Shown one piece after another: positions 1 to 12,759 of a DNA stretch of 64,000 nucleotides. The notes beneath the pieces are model-generated. The model saw only the letters and a list, made by a program, of their open reading frames with translations. It searched no databases and was not told where the DNA came from. The translations under genes and the position numbers were made by a program. The stretch comes from Sipunculus nudus (taxonomy: Eukaryota > Annelida > Sipuncula > Golfingiida > Sipunculidae), in NCBI GenBank assembly GCA_026874595.1, contig CM049309.1, positions 6,964,576 to 7,028,575 of the forward strand. Direction: 5' to 3'. Position 1 is the first letter of the stretch. Each line of letters begins with the position of its first letter.

Positions 1-654
1 CTTATAAGAAAATTTTACATTATAGCATACATCTTCCTGAATAAAAATTTGATGCTCTCACTGAGTGTGGATTGTGTCATGCCATGCTTTAATCAGCCCC
101 TCACAAAGGTACATCAATTGTTCAGTGGCAGTTGTGCATGCTGCTAGATATCTCGCTGGGAACTGTTATTGGACAATGTAATTTTGAATATACTCAATTG
201 CCCTTAATATATTGTGCTACTATTGTTTTTAACATATATAGATATATACATGTATTTATATTGTCTGTTGCCTTTTTAAATCATTTCAATTTATTGAAAT
301 GATTTAACAGAACATGGTTTGTAACAGTAATGATAAGTTTGAATGATGATTGATAATTTGATTGATGGATAGCTATTTATATTGTTTAAACTAACACACA
401 GAAACATGTATATTTAAGAAAAGTGTGTGTATATATATAAACATATGTGTATTAATTTTCTTATTTAATTTATTAGTTAAATTAATTTATATTAAATGTA
501 AATATTTTAAATATTAATTTAACTTTCATATTAAATTTATCATTTAATTTATAATTTCATTAATTGATATTAAGTAAACCTATATAAATATATTAAATAT
601 TTTAAGTTTTTTTTTCAACTTTCTGACCTGTAAATTGTTTTCCTGCATCTATGA
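1..654. other. AT-rich non-coding stretch
   Basis: Very AT-rich sequence with short (TA)n runs and many TTTAAT/ATTAAA words between about 420 and 610. No reading frame, splice-bounded exon or recognisable repeat is visible. Confidence 0.6.
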
Positions 655-1030
655 ATTGCATTTATAATTATTCTGCTCCGCTGACACATCATCAGGGGGA
701 TCGGTTTTCAGACTTGGTTTACAAGCATTTCCTATCCCCGTTGTGAATTGGGTGGCCCTGACTCCGTTGATGGCTGGCCTGTTGTATAAAAACAACATCT
801 GGGGACAGAACAATGGTTTAATGTTACATTAACATATGTGACTACACCCATGAGCCGATTGTCGCATCACCAATAGAACTGATGCAGCAAGAAATGCATA
901 TCCTCTTGTGTTTTCGCTAATTGTCTGGATTATTTGCATTTGTCTGATTACTTGCCACGATTAGCCTTGACGAAGAATGCCACATCCCAGCATCCCAAGT
1001 AGGAATTGTTGCCGGCATAAAGTGTCCATA
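655..1030. promoter_or_regulatory. Candidate conserved non-coding element 1
   Basis: A high-complexity block of balanced base composition between AT-rich flanks, with no open frame. Visible words include a SOX-like AACAATGG near 809, an octamer-like half site TATTTGCAT near 930 and GATTA/TAATTG homeodomain cores. The contrast with its flanks suggests constraint. The enhancer role is inference only. Confidence 0.28.
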
Positions 1031-1080
1031 TTACCTCTGTTAAGTTTATGTCAGTGAAGAAATTTGAGAACATATATATA

Positions 1081-1267
1081 TACAGTGAAACCTTGTTGTG
1101 TCAAAGTTGAAGGGACCCTCAGAAAAATTTGCCACATCTGAGGTTCGCAACATGCGGTTTTATTTTGTAATAATTTAACTAGAGTTGTCTGGAATATCGA
1201 GTCTGTGACTTTGACATAAGGGGGCTGTTCGACTTAAGCGAGTTTGACACAACGAAGTTTCCCTGTA
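1081..1267. mobile_element. Mariner-like MITE (TACAGTG family), complete copy
   Basis: A 187-bp element with about 25-bp terminal inverted repeats. The left end begins TACAGTGAAACC and continues GTTGTGTCAAA; the right end reads TTTGACACAACG and finishes in CCCTGTA. It sits in a (TA)n context, as expected for TA target-site duplication of Tc1/mariner-type elements. It encodes nothing and is non-autonomous. A second, left-truncated copy lies at 53450-53575 and shares the middle segment (AATATCGAGTCTGT, then GACTTAAGCGAG). Confidence 0.75.
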
Positions 1268-1271
1268 TATA

Positions 1272-1437
1272 TACTGTAAGACCTCCCTATTGTAAACACT
1301 TGGGAGACCTAGGTTTTCAACCATATTAGGGAGGTTCCTACACTGTGAGTCAACTGTCCACATGATGTCCAAGTGTTCGGAATAGTTAGGTGTCTATAAT
1401 AGAGGCATCTCCATAATAGAGAGGTTACCATAAGCAG
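1272..1437. mobile_element. Second mariner-like MITE, degenerate
   Basis: It lies immediately downstream of the previous MITE. It begins TACTGTAAGACCTCCCTATT and ends in an imperfect inverted copy containing AATAGAGAGGT. The pattern (TACTGTA, ACCTC, CTATT) resembles the termini of Tc1/mariner-derived MITEs. The inverted repeats are imperfect, so the borders are approximate. Confidence 0.5.
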
Positions 1438-1957
1438 ACATTTCCAGCTATTTATGTACTTAATTATTGGGCTTATAAATCAGTTTATGGCTTGTCTCAA
1501 CCATTGTAATTATCTTACCTGCTAAGGCCTGTGTCTGAAATGGTTTACATTTATATATGCAAGCTATACTACATGGGTCATACTACTGGCATAAATCCTA
1601 CAAGCACATTATTGTATGGAGTTTGTTATAATGATGTCATTTTACCATTTTATCAAGTTTTTTTGTCCAACTAAAGTAATAGCTATCAATCCCAAATTTT
1701 GCTGTAGATTTCAGCCCTACCTCATATATCTGATCATCTGTTTATCCATATTTTCTTATTATCTTTGAGATATTTGGGTTTTATTAGGGTAATCATCTAT
1801 ATAATAAAAATGCAGGTTTGCATCGCTTTTAATTTGTCATATAAATGGATTAAGGCAAAATGAGTCGAGGGGCTTTCCAATCAATGCCATAATTATATTG
1901 TTCTTCAGCCAATCAGGTGATGCCTTTCAAGTGAATTTGGGAAGAAGCTTCAATTGA
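1438..1957. other. Non-coding, nothing recognised
   Basis: Intermediate-complexity AT-rich sequence without exons, RNA genes or a repeat that recurs elsewhere in the window. Confidence 0.5.
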
Positions 1958-2440
1958 TTAGAGGGGCCTATCCTAATATCTGATGTATGCCAACTAAAGT
2001 TTATCCCTTGATCTTTTAAAAAAAATAAGCCAGAAAAGGCCGGTCCCACTGCCCACAGGCTGTTTGTTTTGTTTGTATCCACGTGTTTATAACATGTGGG
2101 GTACATGCCAAAATAATCAAAATATATTCAACAAGGGCATCTGGTGGCAAGCTAGATAAACCAGAGTTTTACAAAGATGTTTTGCAACTAAGAAAGGCTT
2201 TAATCTTCCACATATATGCAACAAACCAGCTTAGGTTACACATTTTTTTCTCGGTTTGTCAGCATTGCAGATATACCTTGTTTACTAACAGCTTGTAGAT
2301 AAATACCAAGTGAGCTGCATGTACATCCATCACAGAGGTATCATAAGAAATTTTTTTTAATAGGAATTATCGACAACTCATTAATATGTAAGCAGAGTAG
2401 GCCAGAAACCACATACCATAAAAACTCACATATTAGTAGA
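1958..2440 (+). mobile_element. TTAA MITE, copy 1 (right end decayed)
   Basis: Left end TTAGAGGGGCCTATCC, then the family's internal landmarks in order: AATAGGCC-like motif, CACAGGCTG, a GTGGGG block followed by CCAAAATAATC, CATCTGG-GGCAAG, AACCAGAGTTTT, TTTTGCAA, ATGCAAC, TTAGGTTACA and TTTGTCA. The same order occurs in seven other copies. The right terminus is degraded, so the end is approximate. No coding capacity. Confidence 0.75.
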
Positions 2441-5400
2441 GAAATTTTTCCTATGCAAAAACATCTAAATTGGGGGAGTGGAGTTATGAGTCAGAAAGCC
2501 CAAATTTGTGGCTTGAATGTCCGACCAACTTGTCGATGTCATGCCAGATCCATCACTGCCGATGTCGGTTCCCGTGAACTTTAGGTACGTTTTTTAGTTA
2601 TTTTAATCATTAAAATATTTACCTGTATATTATATGATATTTAATTTCATTTTATATTAATTTATTCATTTGTAATTCAATTTCATTTTATATTATATAT
2701 GTTCATTTTATTAGAAGAATTTGGACATCTGTCATTTATTTATTCTGTAAATGCCTTTAATCCAAATAGGTTATGCCTTCCTCCTCATGCTAATGAATAT
2801 TTAAAATAGATTGCTTTCCAAAAAAATATTATTTTATATCTTATTAAACATTTATTCTTGATAAATGGTATATTTATCAATGTTTGTCTCTTCATTGTTT
2901 TCAACTGCAAAGATAATTAAAGTCATTCTTACAGTTTATGCATTTGAGTACAACCTTTGACAGAGAGGCCTGTACTCACCTGTAAGATTTCTCCCTGACT
3001 CAGATGGTCCAAACAAATTTTTACCTTCTTTTTCACCTTAACAATCACACACGTCATATATGAGATATTGACTTATATGCAAGTTTTTACTGTACATTCA
3101 AAAAGAATGGTAGGTAAATAGCTGACTATATAAACTGCTAATTAAAGAACACTTTCACAGATTGCAATTTGGAAAATCTCAGTTATTGACCACTTTATCA
3201 ACTTATGATTGACAGACTGTAAAGAGAAAAATATACTTGGATGAAAAAATTTATAGTAAGATATTTCTCTTTTATAGTAAGTTCATATTTAGCAGTTATG
3301 AATGTCATATATAATCATAGGGGAATGAAAATTAGTGAGGATAGGTTTGTGTAGTTTTGTTAAACTGAATGGCAGAGGTGTCCGTAGAGTTATTTTCTCT
3401 ATTATATTTTCTCCATTGCAGCATAGTTATATTAAGTGTATTGCAGGTTTAGGCTTTAAATACTTTTTGGCCTGTTATTTTCTTTCTCAACATCATCTCA
3501 AGATTTGTTTGGTAACATTTCTATAGGTCATAAACATCATAGATCGTTTTGTGATGACAGTCCACATTTTAAAAACGTTAAAAAAATATTCTTATGTCAC
3601 ATGTCAAACGGTTTCTTATCCTTTTTTTCTGTAATCCATTTCTTTTTGAGTCTTGACGTTTTTTTGTGCAGGTCCTCTGACTAGGCCAGTTTAAGGTTAG
3701 GTTTGGATCAGGACATTTAAGAAGGCAGTTTGTACAATAAAGAGGGATCCCTCAGCTGCTTGTGTCACCATAACAACCATCAGGGATCAACCGGTGCCTC
3801 GTCATCGTGTCGCCCAATTCTCTGTCTCACCTGCTCTCTCCTACCCGTGGCCCCTCTCACCTTGTCACCGTCAACGATCCGCCCTCACTTTTCTAGCTTC
3901 CCAACTTTGCCTGTCAGCACACCATCCTATGCCTTTCTCGTCTTTGATCTGCATACCTATTTCTCCGAGGGCAGTCGCTGCCTCATTTTAGACTAGTGTA
4001 CCTTTTTACTTGGCTACAAATTAGAAAAGTTTCTTCGTTGTTGTTTTCACTTAAAATTAGTTCATTACTCAGAGACAAATGAGACTACTTTCAAATAAAA
4101 ACAAAACAAAAATTAACTTTGACAAAACTGCAGTACTATTATTTGTTAAGTGTGGCAGAAAAAATTCATCACTCTGATATGTATTACATTTTTTTTAGGT
4201 TGACGCATCATATATATGTGATAAATGCATTTTTAGCTAAAACATAATTATGTGACCCCCTACACTATCGGACCTGAATGATATGTACCAATAGCAACAA
4301 CTTTTATTGATTACATCAGTACAAAATATTCAAAATAATCAGTTTTGAAAAAAATACTTCTGAACTACTATTTTCTTGTTGCATATTATATTCTTTTTTC
4401 AAATTTTAGTCATTACAATTTACATGCAGATAATATTATTTTGAAATGTACTGGTATTCGTTTTCAGATTGATGGAAATTCATACATTAATTATAATAAT
4501 TAAAAAGATGTACATGATTAAACTGTATGGAAGTAATAAATATATTTATTCCAGTATAAATATTAAAAACATTTTATGAATAAATTAATAGAATAAATAA
4601 GATATTTAATCAAGATAAATTAGAATGCTGACAGTATATAATTCTTTTATCATTAAAGAGTTTACAGAAACAGAAGCTAGTGGTTAGTAATAATTAAATT
4701 ATTCGAGTTCAAAATAATTGTTTGAAAATGTATCCATTTAGTTTAAGATACAGCATTTGTTAACAGGCCACAGAGGAATGAAAAGTTTGGAAATATTACA
4801 GTGTATTTACTCCAGTACATACTCATGCAAATAATTCTGTTTTATATAAATAATTCAGTACGTAATGAAATAAACACACGTACCTGAACAGGAATTGTTT
4901 ACACAGAGATTACATTGTAGGTTTTCCTGGTTGTCAAAACAATTCTCCAGCTCCCACAAAGTCGTCCACACAACAGCTGTTGCCTTTGATGTTAAATCTA
5001 GGTTAATATATGCGGTGACCTGACTTTGACCTTTAACAGATCAAGAGTTTCATCTGTATTATCTTTTAAGTTCATTCCCCTGGCCATCTTCCATCTCTTT
5101 TGTACCTCAGTAAAACTGACATCTGATTTTGACATCAAATTTTTATAACACGTCAATAGGTTCTAGTTACTTTAACAGATCATTTATTGTAAGCATTCAC
5201 CTCATGTTTTTTACATGATTAAAAGAGTATACAGCAGTAAAGAGTGATGTTGACAGAAGCAGTACCTCTGCATCGGGGCTGTATGATGCAGTGAGCGATC
5301 TTGTTAAATCCATTAATGCCAATATGTACTTTTTTTGTAAAGCTGGTTTTCCATAATTTTTCAGTCCATATGCGTGGTCCATTTGTTCAAGTTTCATTTT

Positions 5401-7822
5401 GCAAAAGAAGATAACATAATTTGAACTCTGATTGGTCATTGATCCCACCAGTACAGAAGACAAAATTTTATTAAAACTGACTAGTTTTACGCTTTTATGG
5501 CTTTATAAATGTCTCATCATTAAACCTCTGACTGGGTTAGGGTTTTGTTAGATATTTAGTTAATTGTTTCACTCAAATATTTTTCAAGGTATATTATTGG
5601 TGTTTTTCCTATAATTGCTGAAGTTACTGATTCAAGCTAATTTTTCCACCTTCATAAAAATTATCCCCAAAACCAATCTGCAGCCCATGCAGCAGCAATA
5701 GACTACAGTGCTTAAGTGAATCTCATAAGACAGTAGAGCAGGTCATATGTCAGTAAAGATATATGTCATGTTGTTTTATCTTGGTTTATCTTTAACATAC
5801 AGCAGATTGCTTGAGGATAATTAATTATTGTCTACATACAGTATCTGATTTCTCATTAGAAAAATATGGCAGATTTTATTAGAGTATCAGATGTGACATA
5901 CTGGGTTTGCCGACGATATCTGTACTGCTTTGGGTACTGGTATATTAATTGTTATTGGCAAGAAGTTGAAATTTTGCAGTATTCTCCTATTTTGTTGTTT
6001 TGTGATACCGGTAGTTAAATTGTCACAAGAACTAGCACAGAAAGTAAGTTAATTAAATTTGTCTATATGTAAATATATATTTTAAAAAAATATGTTGTCT
6101 TGGTTTTAAGTGCCTTCTCAAATGTCATCACTTGCATAGGAAAATTAAATCCCAGTTGCTACTGAGCTGTCCATGCATTGATGATTGTGCAACTCTGCTG
6201 ATAGTTTTTTATTCACAAAGGATTTATTTTCACGATTACTTCTCTTTAGTGAACATTTTAAACCTTCACAAATATGAAGCTTACTTTTATACTGATAAGG
6301 TAATTGGAAGGAAATACTGATAGTTATTTTCATATTGACAGACAGCTTTATTTTGTCTTTCCTTCTGTCTATTTGTTTAAAAATGTAATCAAGATATTTG
6401 AAAAAAGGACTAATACTCATTCAAATAAGTGGACCATCTTGGAGAGAGTGTGTTAAGATTCAGAGTTGAGCTTGATCCATAGTTGTGGATACCAGTTCAT
6501 TTTAGTCTTATATACAAAGTGCTGACCTCTGGTGGAGACATTGGTATTATAACACAATTGGATGTTGAGGCTGGGACAGAGGTGTACACTCTCCTTATTG
6601 TCAGATGTTCATGGCATCTCTCGGGTAGACTTTAAAATGGCTGGTTCAGTAGTTACAAATGTAAAGAAAAGCGGTCTGCTGCTGCTCAGCGAATACTGGA
6701 CCCCCGGAACTCAGTGAAAATAGGGAAGAGGCCGCGTAGCAAATGACCTTCAGCATTAGGTGACTGGTCAGAATAAATATCAGGTGCAAATCTGTGAATA
6801 TTTTTAAAATCTTTCTCTCACCTTTGAATATTACTCAAACTAGGTAGTCAACAATCCCCCTGTGATCGATGGATTCCTGCCCCACCCTGTAGCCCACAAC
6901 TGAAGGATAATAGGGAATAGGCTGTAAGTTCAAAAATAAATATGCAAAAATTTCACACATATATTTTCACTGTTACTCTAAGTTAAATTTTTGCAAATCA
7001 GCCGTTTTCAAGATACAGCCCAGTGATGAGCAGAGGAAAGAAGAAAAAATCTCTTTAAGATTGCTCTGCTCTCCAGAGGACCAAGAAAACAAATAAGGCT
7101 TAATTTTTTTTGGCCCAGATGTCGATGAATGAAACCTCCCTGGAGGAAAATGGCTTTATAAATATGGCTCTTTCATTGGTTAATACTGGTTGATTCCCTC
7201 ATGATAACCAGTCTTTGAACATGATGTAGCTGCCTTAATGACAGGCTAACAAGTAACAGTTACAGATTTGATAATACTTATTGTATTTGCCACATATATA
7301 TGATCATTACACACATAATTTATGCAATAAATGCTATTAATTATCATGTAGTCAGTGTTATTGTGTCAAATATAATTTTACTAAACACAGTGTAATATGT
7401 AATACCAACAGAAGTTATGCTTTTCTTTATTGAAAAAAGTGTTTTAACATATGATGATTATTAGGTGTCTATTTATCATGAAACAAAATTCAGATGCATA
7501 ATATAGATGCAGAGATTTAAACTCTTTCATTATCTAAGTAAAGGAATATTCTCAACCTCAGCATTTAGAGTGATGTATATTGATAGCTATAACCCATTGT
7601 TTTATTTCCTGACTGATTACAACTATCAGTGTGTGTGCAGGAAGACCAATGACCCATAAACCCCTTGTAATAACACATATACATCGGATCATTTGTTATT
7701 CGGGATATTATATATACATTTGACTGACATCTCTCAATGACATCATGTGAGGGAGGAGGAGACATATACCAGCCGTTCTAGTTAGGGCCATGCTTGAAAA
7801 GTGGTGCCCTATATCTTTGGCC
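2441..7822. other. Long AT-rich non-coding stretch
   Basis: About 5.4 kb without a convincing exon. Reading frames here are under 95 codons, lack splice context and have unstructured translations. The stretch is strongly AT-rich at 4300-4900. It is probably an intron of the gene whose 3' exons lie downstream, or intergenic. A possible 64-bp exon-like segment around 5978-6041 is discussed among the rejected items. Confidence 0.55.
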
Positions 7823-7878
7823 TTATTATTATTATTATTACTATTATTATTATTATTATTTTTATTTTATTATTATTA

Positions 7879-7911
<33 letters not shown>
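7823..7911. repeat. (TTA)n microsatellite
   Basis: Nearly uninterrupted TTA/ATT trinucleotide repeat of about 89 bp with a central T-rich interruption. Confidence 0.95.
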
Positions 7912-8309
7912 GAAATTTTTGGCTGACAGCAAGGAAAGCCCATTTGTTGTTCACTTTCTATACTGAACCTGCCACAGTTCTACTCTACATGTTCAAAAAA
8001 TGTTTGTGCCCTTCAATCCTGTCCTTGATGGCTTTAATCATTGAACATGACATGTGATGCCACCAACAAATTTCATTTCTACTAGATAAGTGTTTTTTTT
8101 TTTTCTTTGGAATGTTCTTCTACCCATTCATCTTGGATATCTCCATCCTGCTTATTGCGACTCATTGTACCATTTAAGCAGCAAATCAGTAGATATAGAC
8201 TGTACAGCTGTTTGTACCCTGGCTGTCTTAGTTTGTGGTATTGGAGTTAATCTCTGTGTCCTGGTTATAGTTCAGTCTCTGTACCCTGGCGGTATATGAG
8301 TTCTTGGCA

Positions 8310-8785
8310 TTAAAGCCAGCTTTCCACCTACCTTTATATAAAATTTATTTGAGTTCTGGCTTACTCTGCTTGCGTATTAATGAACTATAAGTAATTCTTG
8401 TTAAGAAAAGTTCTGATAACACTTCTATGATGGATGAATGGGCTTGTTGGTCTATAAACTGTTAGTAAACACAGCAATGTTGACAAATGTGTTATACAAA
8501 CCATGTAACCTACATGGTTACATGTGTGCGGAAGGTGAAAGGTCACAAGTTGCAAAACGCCCTTTGCAAAACTCTGGTTCATCTGCCTTGCCACCAGATG
8601 TCCTTGTTGTATGGTTTTTGATCATTTTGGCAGGTCCCCCACTTTTGTTAAACATGTGGATATAAACAAAATGAACAGCCTGTGTGTGATTGAATTAGCG
8701 TTTGTTGGCAGATTTTTTTTTATAAAAGGGTCAAGGGATTACCTTTACTTAAATAAACATCAGTTATCAGAATAGGCTCCTTCAA
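8310..8785 (-). mobile_element. TTAA MITE, copy 2
   Basis: Minus-orientation copy. Its plus-strand left border is TTAAAGCCAGC followed by CCACCTACC. Its right border is GAATAGGCTCC followed by TTCAA, a degenerate TTAA. Internal landmarks occur as reverse complements, for example TTGCAAAACG, CCACCAGATGTCCTTGTTG and a GTCCCCCAC block. About 476 bp, no transposase. Confidence 0.8.
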
Positions 8786-8960
8786 TAGCAGCAGTACATA
8801 AAACACACAAGTCAGTGACCAGAACTAGTTTGGCAGTTAAATTCTGGGAGCGGTTCTAATAACTGTTGATATCACTGGAAAACACCCACAGTTCAGCTAG
8901 TGGGCAACAGGTGTCACTGTCAGCCCACCCTGAGATTAACCTGAATGATTGCCATTAGAG

Positions 8961-9271
8961 CACACTACGCAGAATGGGACTCACAAGAGTATGAATCTGC
9001 TAGTTAGGGTTTATGGGCATTGAAATTCTATCCCCATTATGCAGCCAAGCTTTTACATACAACAAGGGGAATAGGTGTTAATGTTGTGAAGAGGGTAATC
9101 TAGTCCATTTAGATATATCCATTGGATAAGGATTGTTTCAAGCCAAATTACATAAACATGGATGTTTTTGTGGTTAGGACTAATATTTTGTCAGCATGCG
9201 CATGTGAAATTTAACAAATTTGATTTTAAAGTTTGATAGTTAAGACAAGTAATTCCGGCCATCCCACAATG
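8961..9271 (+). repeat. Dispersed repeat family R2, copy 1
   Basis: About 310 bp that recurs at 62366-62712 in the same orientation. Shared blocks in order: GGACTCACAAGAGT, CTCTGCTGGTTA-like, TTGGATAAG-ATTGTTTCAAG, AAATTACATAAACATG, and a terminal GACAAGTA followed by a GCC/CACCC-rich end. No tRNA-like head or coding capacity is visible. Class unknown. Confidence 0.7.
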
Positions 9272-9419
9272 CCTAACTGGAAGAGGTTGGAGGTTTTGTT
9301 TTTAGTAGAAATGACCTCAAGTGGAAGCGTGACATCAAAGGTGAACTCTGTGTCCTGGTTAGAGTTCACCATCTGTACATGGGTAGTAACTTGAGTTTGA
9401 ATCCATGACTGTCAGTTCA

Positions 9420-9722
9420 ATATTAAAACACCTTGGCCCTCCGGCGATACGCCGCTCTGTTTTACCTGTATTGTGATGCTGACACTAAGGTCACTCAGGA
9501 CTGATGTTCTGGGCTTGTTGTCCGGGAACGGATCCGAGTTTGACGGATCACCCGGGCTGATCAGTATCAGACTGGTAATGAACGTCTATATTATTGATCT
9601 GCAGTGTCTGTCCACACCGTGAATACTGCCAGTATGTCACTAACATGACAACGCGAGGCGGCATTTTCATATTTTTCTTCATCAAAGCCGCATGATATTG
9701 CTAATTAATTAATTACAATAAC
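9420..9722. promoter_or_regulatory. Candidate conserved non-coding element 2
   Basis: Complex, GC-balanced stretch with no frame. It contains a palindromic CCCGGG, TGATCAGTATCAG, GACTGGTAATGA and a run of homeodomain cores (TAATTAATTAATTA) near 9700. It stands out from the AT-rich surroundings. The regulatory role is inferred. Confidence 0.28.
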
Positions 9723-9762
9723 TATGTTCCCAATGTCTTCCCATCATGTTGCCAATGTGTGT

Positions 9763-9798
9763 GGGGGGGGGGGGGGGGGGGGAGGAGGGGGGGGGGGG
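9763..9798 (+). repeat. Poly-G tract
   Basis: Two G runs separated by AGGAG, about 36 bases in all. Such a tract could form G-quadruplex structures and is prone to length variation and sequencing error. Confidence 0.9.
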
Positions 9799-10599
9799 TT
9801 AGAGGGTTTAAGGGGTGGGGGTGCTGGTTCATTGAGACATCCAGCCCAGCATCCTTGTTGCATGTATAGATCATCCTTAGGAACATCCAGATTAAAGGGG
9901 CCTTTCTTCTGTAGAATTAGTTTTTATGTCAGTTATATCACTTGCAAAGACGCAGTAATTATATAACACTTAGAAAAATAGCAATGAGATATGTTGCTTT
10001 GAAGTTGACAATTTTCGTCAAAAGCGGACCATACAGGGCTTTGTCGTTTAAGCAATAAGTCCGTCCAATAAGCCTAACAGCGATAGTCTGTTTTACACTA
10101 GTGTTAATAAGAAGATGAGGTTATGTGGGGTTTTATGGAATATTGACAGTTATACTTTTGAGATAAAACCTTATGTTTGTGTTCATTATAAAACCAGCCT
10201 GAGACATGATCAAAGCCTGAAAGCCTTTTATCTGAGACTAATCATGACAAATAGACTCCACTAAACTCCCCTGATGTTCTGGTCTTTCATATTTTATCTA
10301 ATATTGGGATTGTTATAGTTGACATAAGCAGTTAGTACGTTGTGCTGGTGCTTTATACGTTCATTCAGTGGTCATGGTGAAGAATAAATCGCAGGAAATC
10401 CCGTTTGAAAGCTATTTATAGATACTTATATTTGGTCACTGTGAGGAGAGATGTTTAGATATATTATACATTACTCTTATTGGAGGTAGTAAGTTACACC
10501 AGTATTAGTGTTTAACTATGGATAATGAAAAAGACAGTTATAGTATTTTGATTACGCTGTGCTTTAGAAGCATAACACAAAGAAAGGCTTTGAGGATCA
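9799..10599. other. Non-coding, nothing recognised
   Basis: Mixed AT-rich sequence without exons, RNA genes or repeats that recur in the window. Confidence 0.5.
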
Positions 10600-11650
10600 T
10601 GACTGCAGCAATTGCTGTTTTGATATGACTTAAGCAGCAACAGCGAAGTCCTGAAGAATTGGGCTACTTTGCCAGACAGTACAAGAACAGCACAGCCTGT
10701 GAGCCAGTGTCAGTCCAGACTGTAACTAAGGAATGGGGGAACAGTTAAGACGGCTGCAGGCACCGACCCACATGAAAAATGTGGGTTTCAATGGCCCAAT
10801 ATCAGGCAAATGACCACATTACTTGGAGCTGGTGGCTTGGTCAATAGCGATAGTGGCCCAAGTAGCTGAACGGCAAGTGATGAACTGCCGCTCTCAGATT
10901 AGATACATCAAGACTAATTCAATTTGTTACCGCCTCTTGATTTGCGGGACTTGTCCACTTATTGGCAAATGAATGATCAAAACTGAGAGACAGACTTGGC
11001 TGGATCAGCTATGCAGAAGGATCGGGCTTTGTCAGTGGCTCTTACACTGCAACCGCCTCCAGCATCCGCATGGAACCTTGCCCAGCCTGCTTGTATGGCC
11101 AGCAGGAATACCTAATAGGCCCAGTGCGCATATCAATTTACTGATACAAGATTGATGGTAAAAGGAGGGAGGAAGCGTCAACGCAAAAAAGCCTGCCCCG
11201 TTTATCAAATAGGCAATATATAGTGAGCAAATTGCATGTGTAATCAAACGATGGCCCATCTATATTCTGCTAGACTCAGCCTGGTGCCCCTGGGCAGCCA
11301 ACCACGATTGGTTTAATTGACCCTTGAAAATAGTATTATAGACAATGGTGGCTGGCCCCAGACTATCTGTAGCGATGGAAATGTGTTCTGAGGAGGTGAT
11401 GCTGGGATGACTGAACTCAAGCACCTAATGACCTTATCTGTTAATGAGTATGATGAATGAAGACGAATCACTCAGAATGAATGTGCCACAACCGTGTAAA
11501 TGTATCCGGCCAATGCCCTGCTGCCATCAGCAGTCTTTTGTCACAGGTCCAGAACCAGAGCGTCTGGTCGCTGATAAATGGCCGACGTTCACAATAAGCG
11601 TGTGTGCCAATTGTCCACTCTGCTCATTCATTTCATCATCACTATAATCC
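10600..11650. promoter_or_regulatory. Candidate conserved non-coding cluster 3
   Basis: About 1 kb of unusually complex sequence with higher GC than its flanks, no low-complexity runs and no frame longer than 75 codons on either strand. Stretches such as CCACGATTGGTTTAATTGA (near 11300) and GGACTTGTCCACTTATTGGC (near 10950) contain CCAAT, TAATTG and NK-type CACTTA words. A cluster of regulatory elements is possible. A decayed older repeat cannot be excluded. Confidence 0.25.
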
Positions 11651-12394
11651 TCATCATCTTCATTTCAGTCATCAATACCCCTCACCTTTCATTTTTGACT
11701 CTGTTATGATGGACTTAAAAAAATTCCATGGTTCATACTAGTTGCAGGAATTGGTTGTAAAATTATATTCAATAATTGAAATATAAAAAATGACCAGTGA
11801 TCAATAATTTTATGTGCCTTCAGTAATACTTTGATATCTCCTGTATAAAATTATTCCTAGAATAATGGCTGTGTAAATTAAATCCAACTTTTCCTTTATG
11901 ATGAAAAGTCAAGGTAATGGCCGGGAAGTTGACACTTATTCATTGCACAAGGTTAAGTTTTAATGCTGTTTGCTATTTTGTTCCCCATCCTTCTTATGTC
12001 TCTGACTGAATTAGAATATTTAATCGGTATAGTATGACTCCTTTGAATGTGCATCCATAATTTTTTGTGATCGAATATGCTCAAATTCAACCAATATAAT
12101 CAATTATGAAAGAAAATGACCAATCATAGATATAATTGATTAATTGGCACACCACTGGTACATATACAGCCGTTGCCATGGTACAGGGGCAGTAGGGCTG
12201 GGGTGGGGCATGATTTAATGGTATATGGCCATACTCTGAATCAAATATGGTAGGCCATGGGGCGGATCGAGGGATTTGGAAAAGGGGGTCCCGCCATGGA
12301 AGACAAATCAGAAAACCTTTAAAATGTCCTTGCAAAATGGGGTCTAGACTTTAAAAAAATGGTCCAGACCCATTAAAAAGGCTGCTGAGGCTGT
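11651..12394. other. Non-coding; possible old repeat at 12180-12430
   Basis: AT-rich sequence. From about 12180 a G-rich segment (GGGGCAGTAGGGCTGGGG, GGGGCGGATCGAGGG) ends in a G12 run at 12395-12406. It has the look of a decayed interspersed repeat but I see no second copy here. Confidence 0.4.
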
Positions 12395-12703
12395 GGGGGG
12401 GGGGGGAGACTTCGGGATCCACTCCTGGATCAACATATACTTGTATATTTTTAATACTTTAAAAAATCTGCTTCATTGATTAATTTTTGTTCAGCGTAAA
12501 AAATTTTGGAAAATCATCCAGGAAACTTATGAAGTTATGGATAAGACTAGAATAATTGAGTAATGGTATAATAATGTGTAATTTGACTTTCAATTTACAT
12601 ATATATGTGCCCATAACTGGTTGGGATATTTGTAGATGGTCATTGATAATTTATTTAATGTTCCTTGGGGTCTTTTTTTTCTCACATTGAAGTTTATGCA
12701 GGC

Positions 12704-12759
12704 AACCCCCACCCCCACCACACCCCCACCCTTTTTTTTTTGGGGGGGGGGAGGGGGGT
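12704..12759 (+). repeat. C-tract / T10 / G-tract mirror-like hairpin
   Basis: A C-rich segment (12704-12731, repeated ACCCCC) is followed by ten T residues and a G-rich segment (12742-12759). The two arms are complementary, so the strand can fold into a C/G hairpin with a T loop, or form i-motif and G-quadruplex structures. No function is implied. Confidence 0.85.

Noticed and set aside
2083-2298. 71-codon frame in MITE copy 1
   Set aside because: Lies wholly within a non-coding MITE and is not conserved as a frame in the other copies.
5978-6041. Exon-like 64-bp segment (TTTTGCAG acceptor, GAAA|GTAAGT donor, hydrophobic then charged frame)
   Set aside because: Splice sites are good but the segment is tiny, has no partner exon in the correct phase nearby, and such matches are expected by chance in tens of kilobases of AT-rich DNA.
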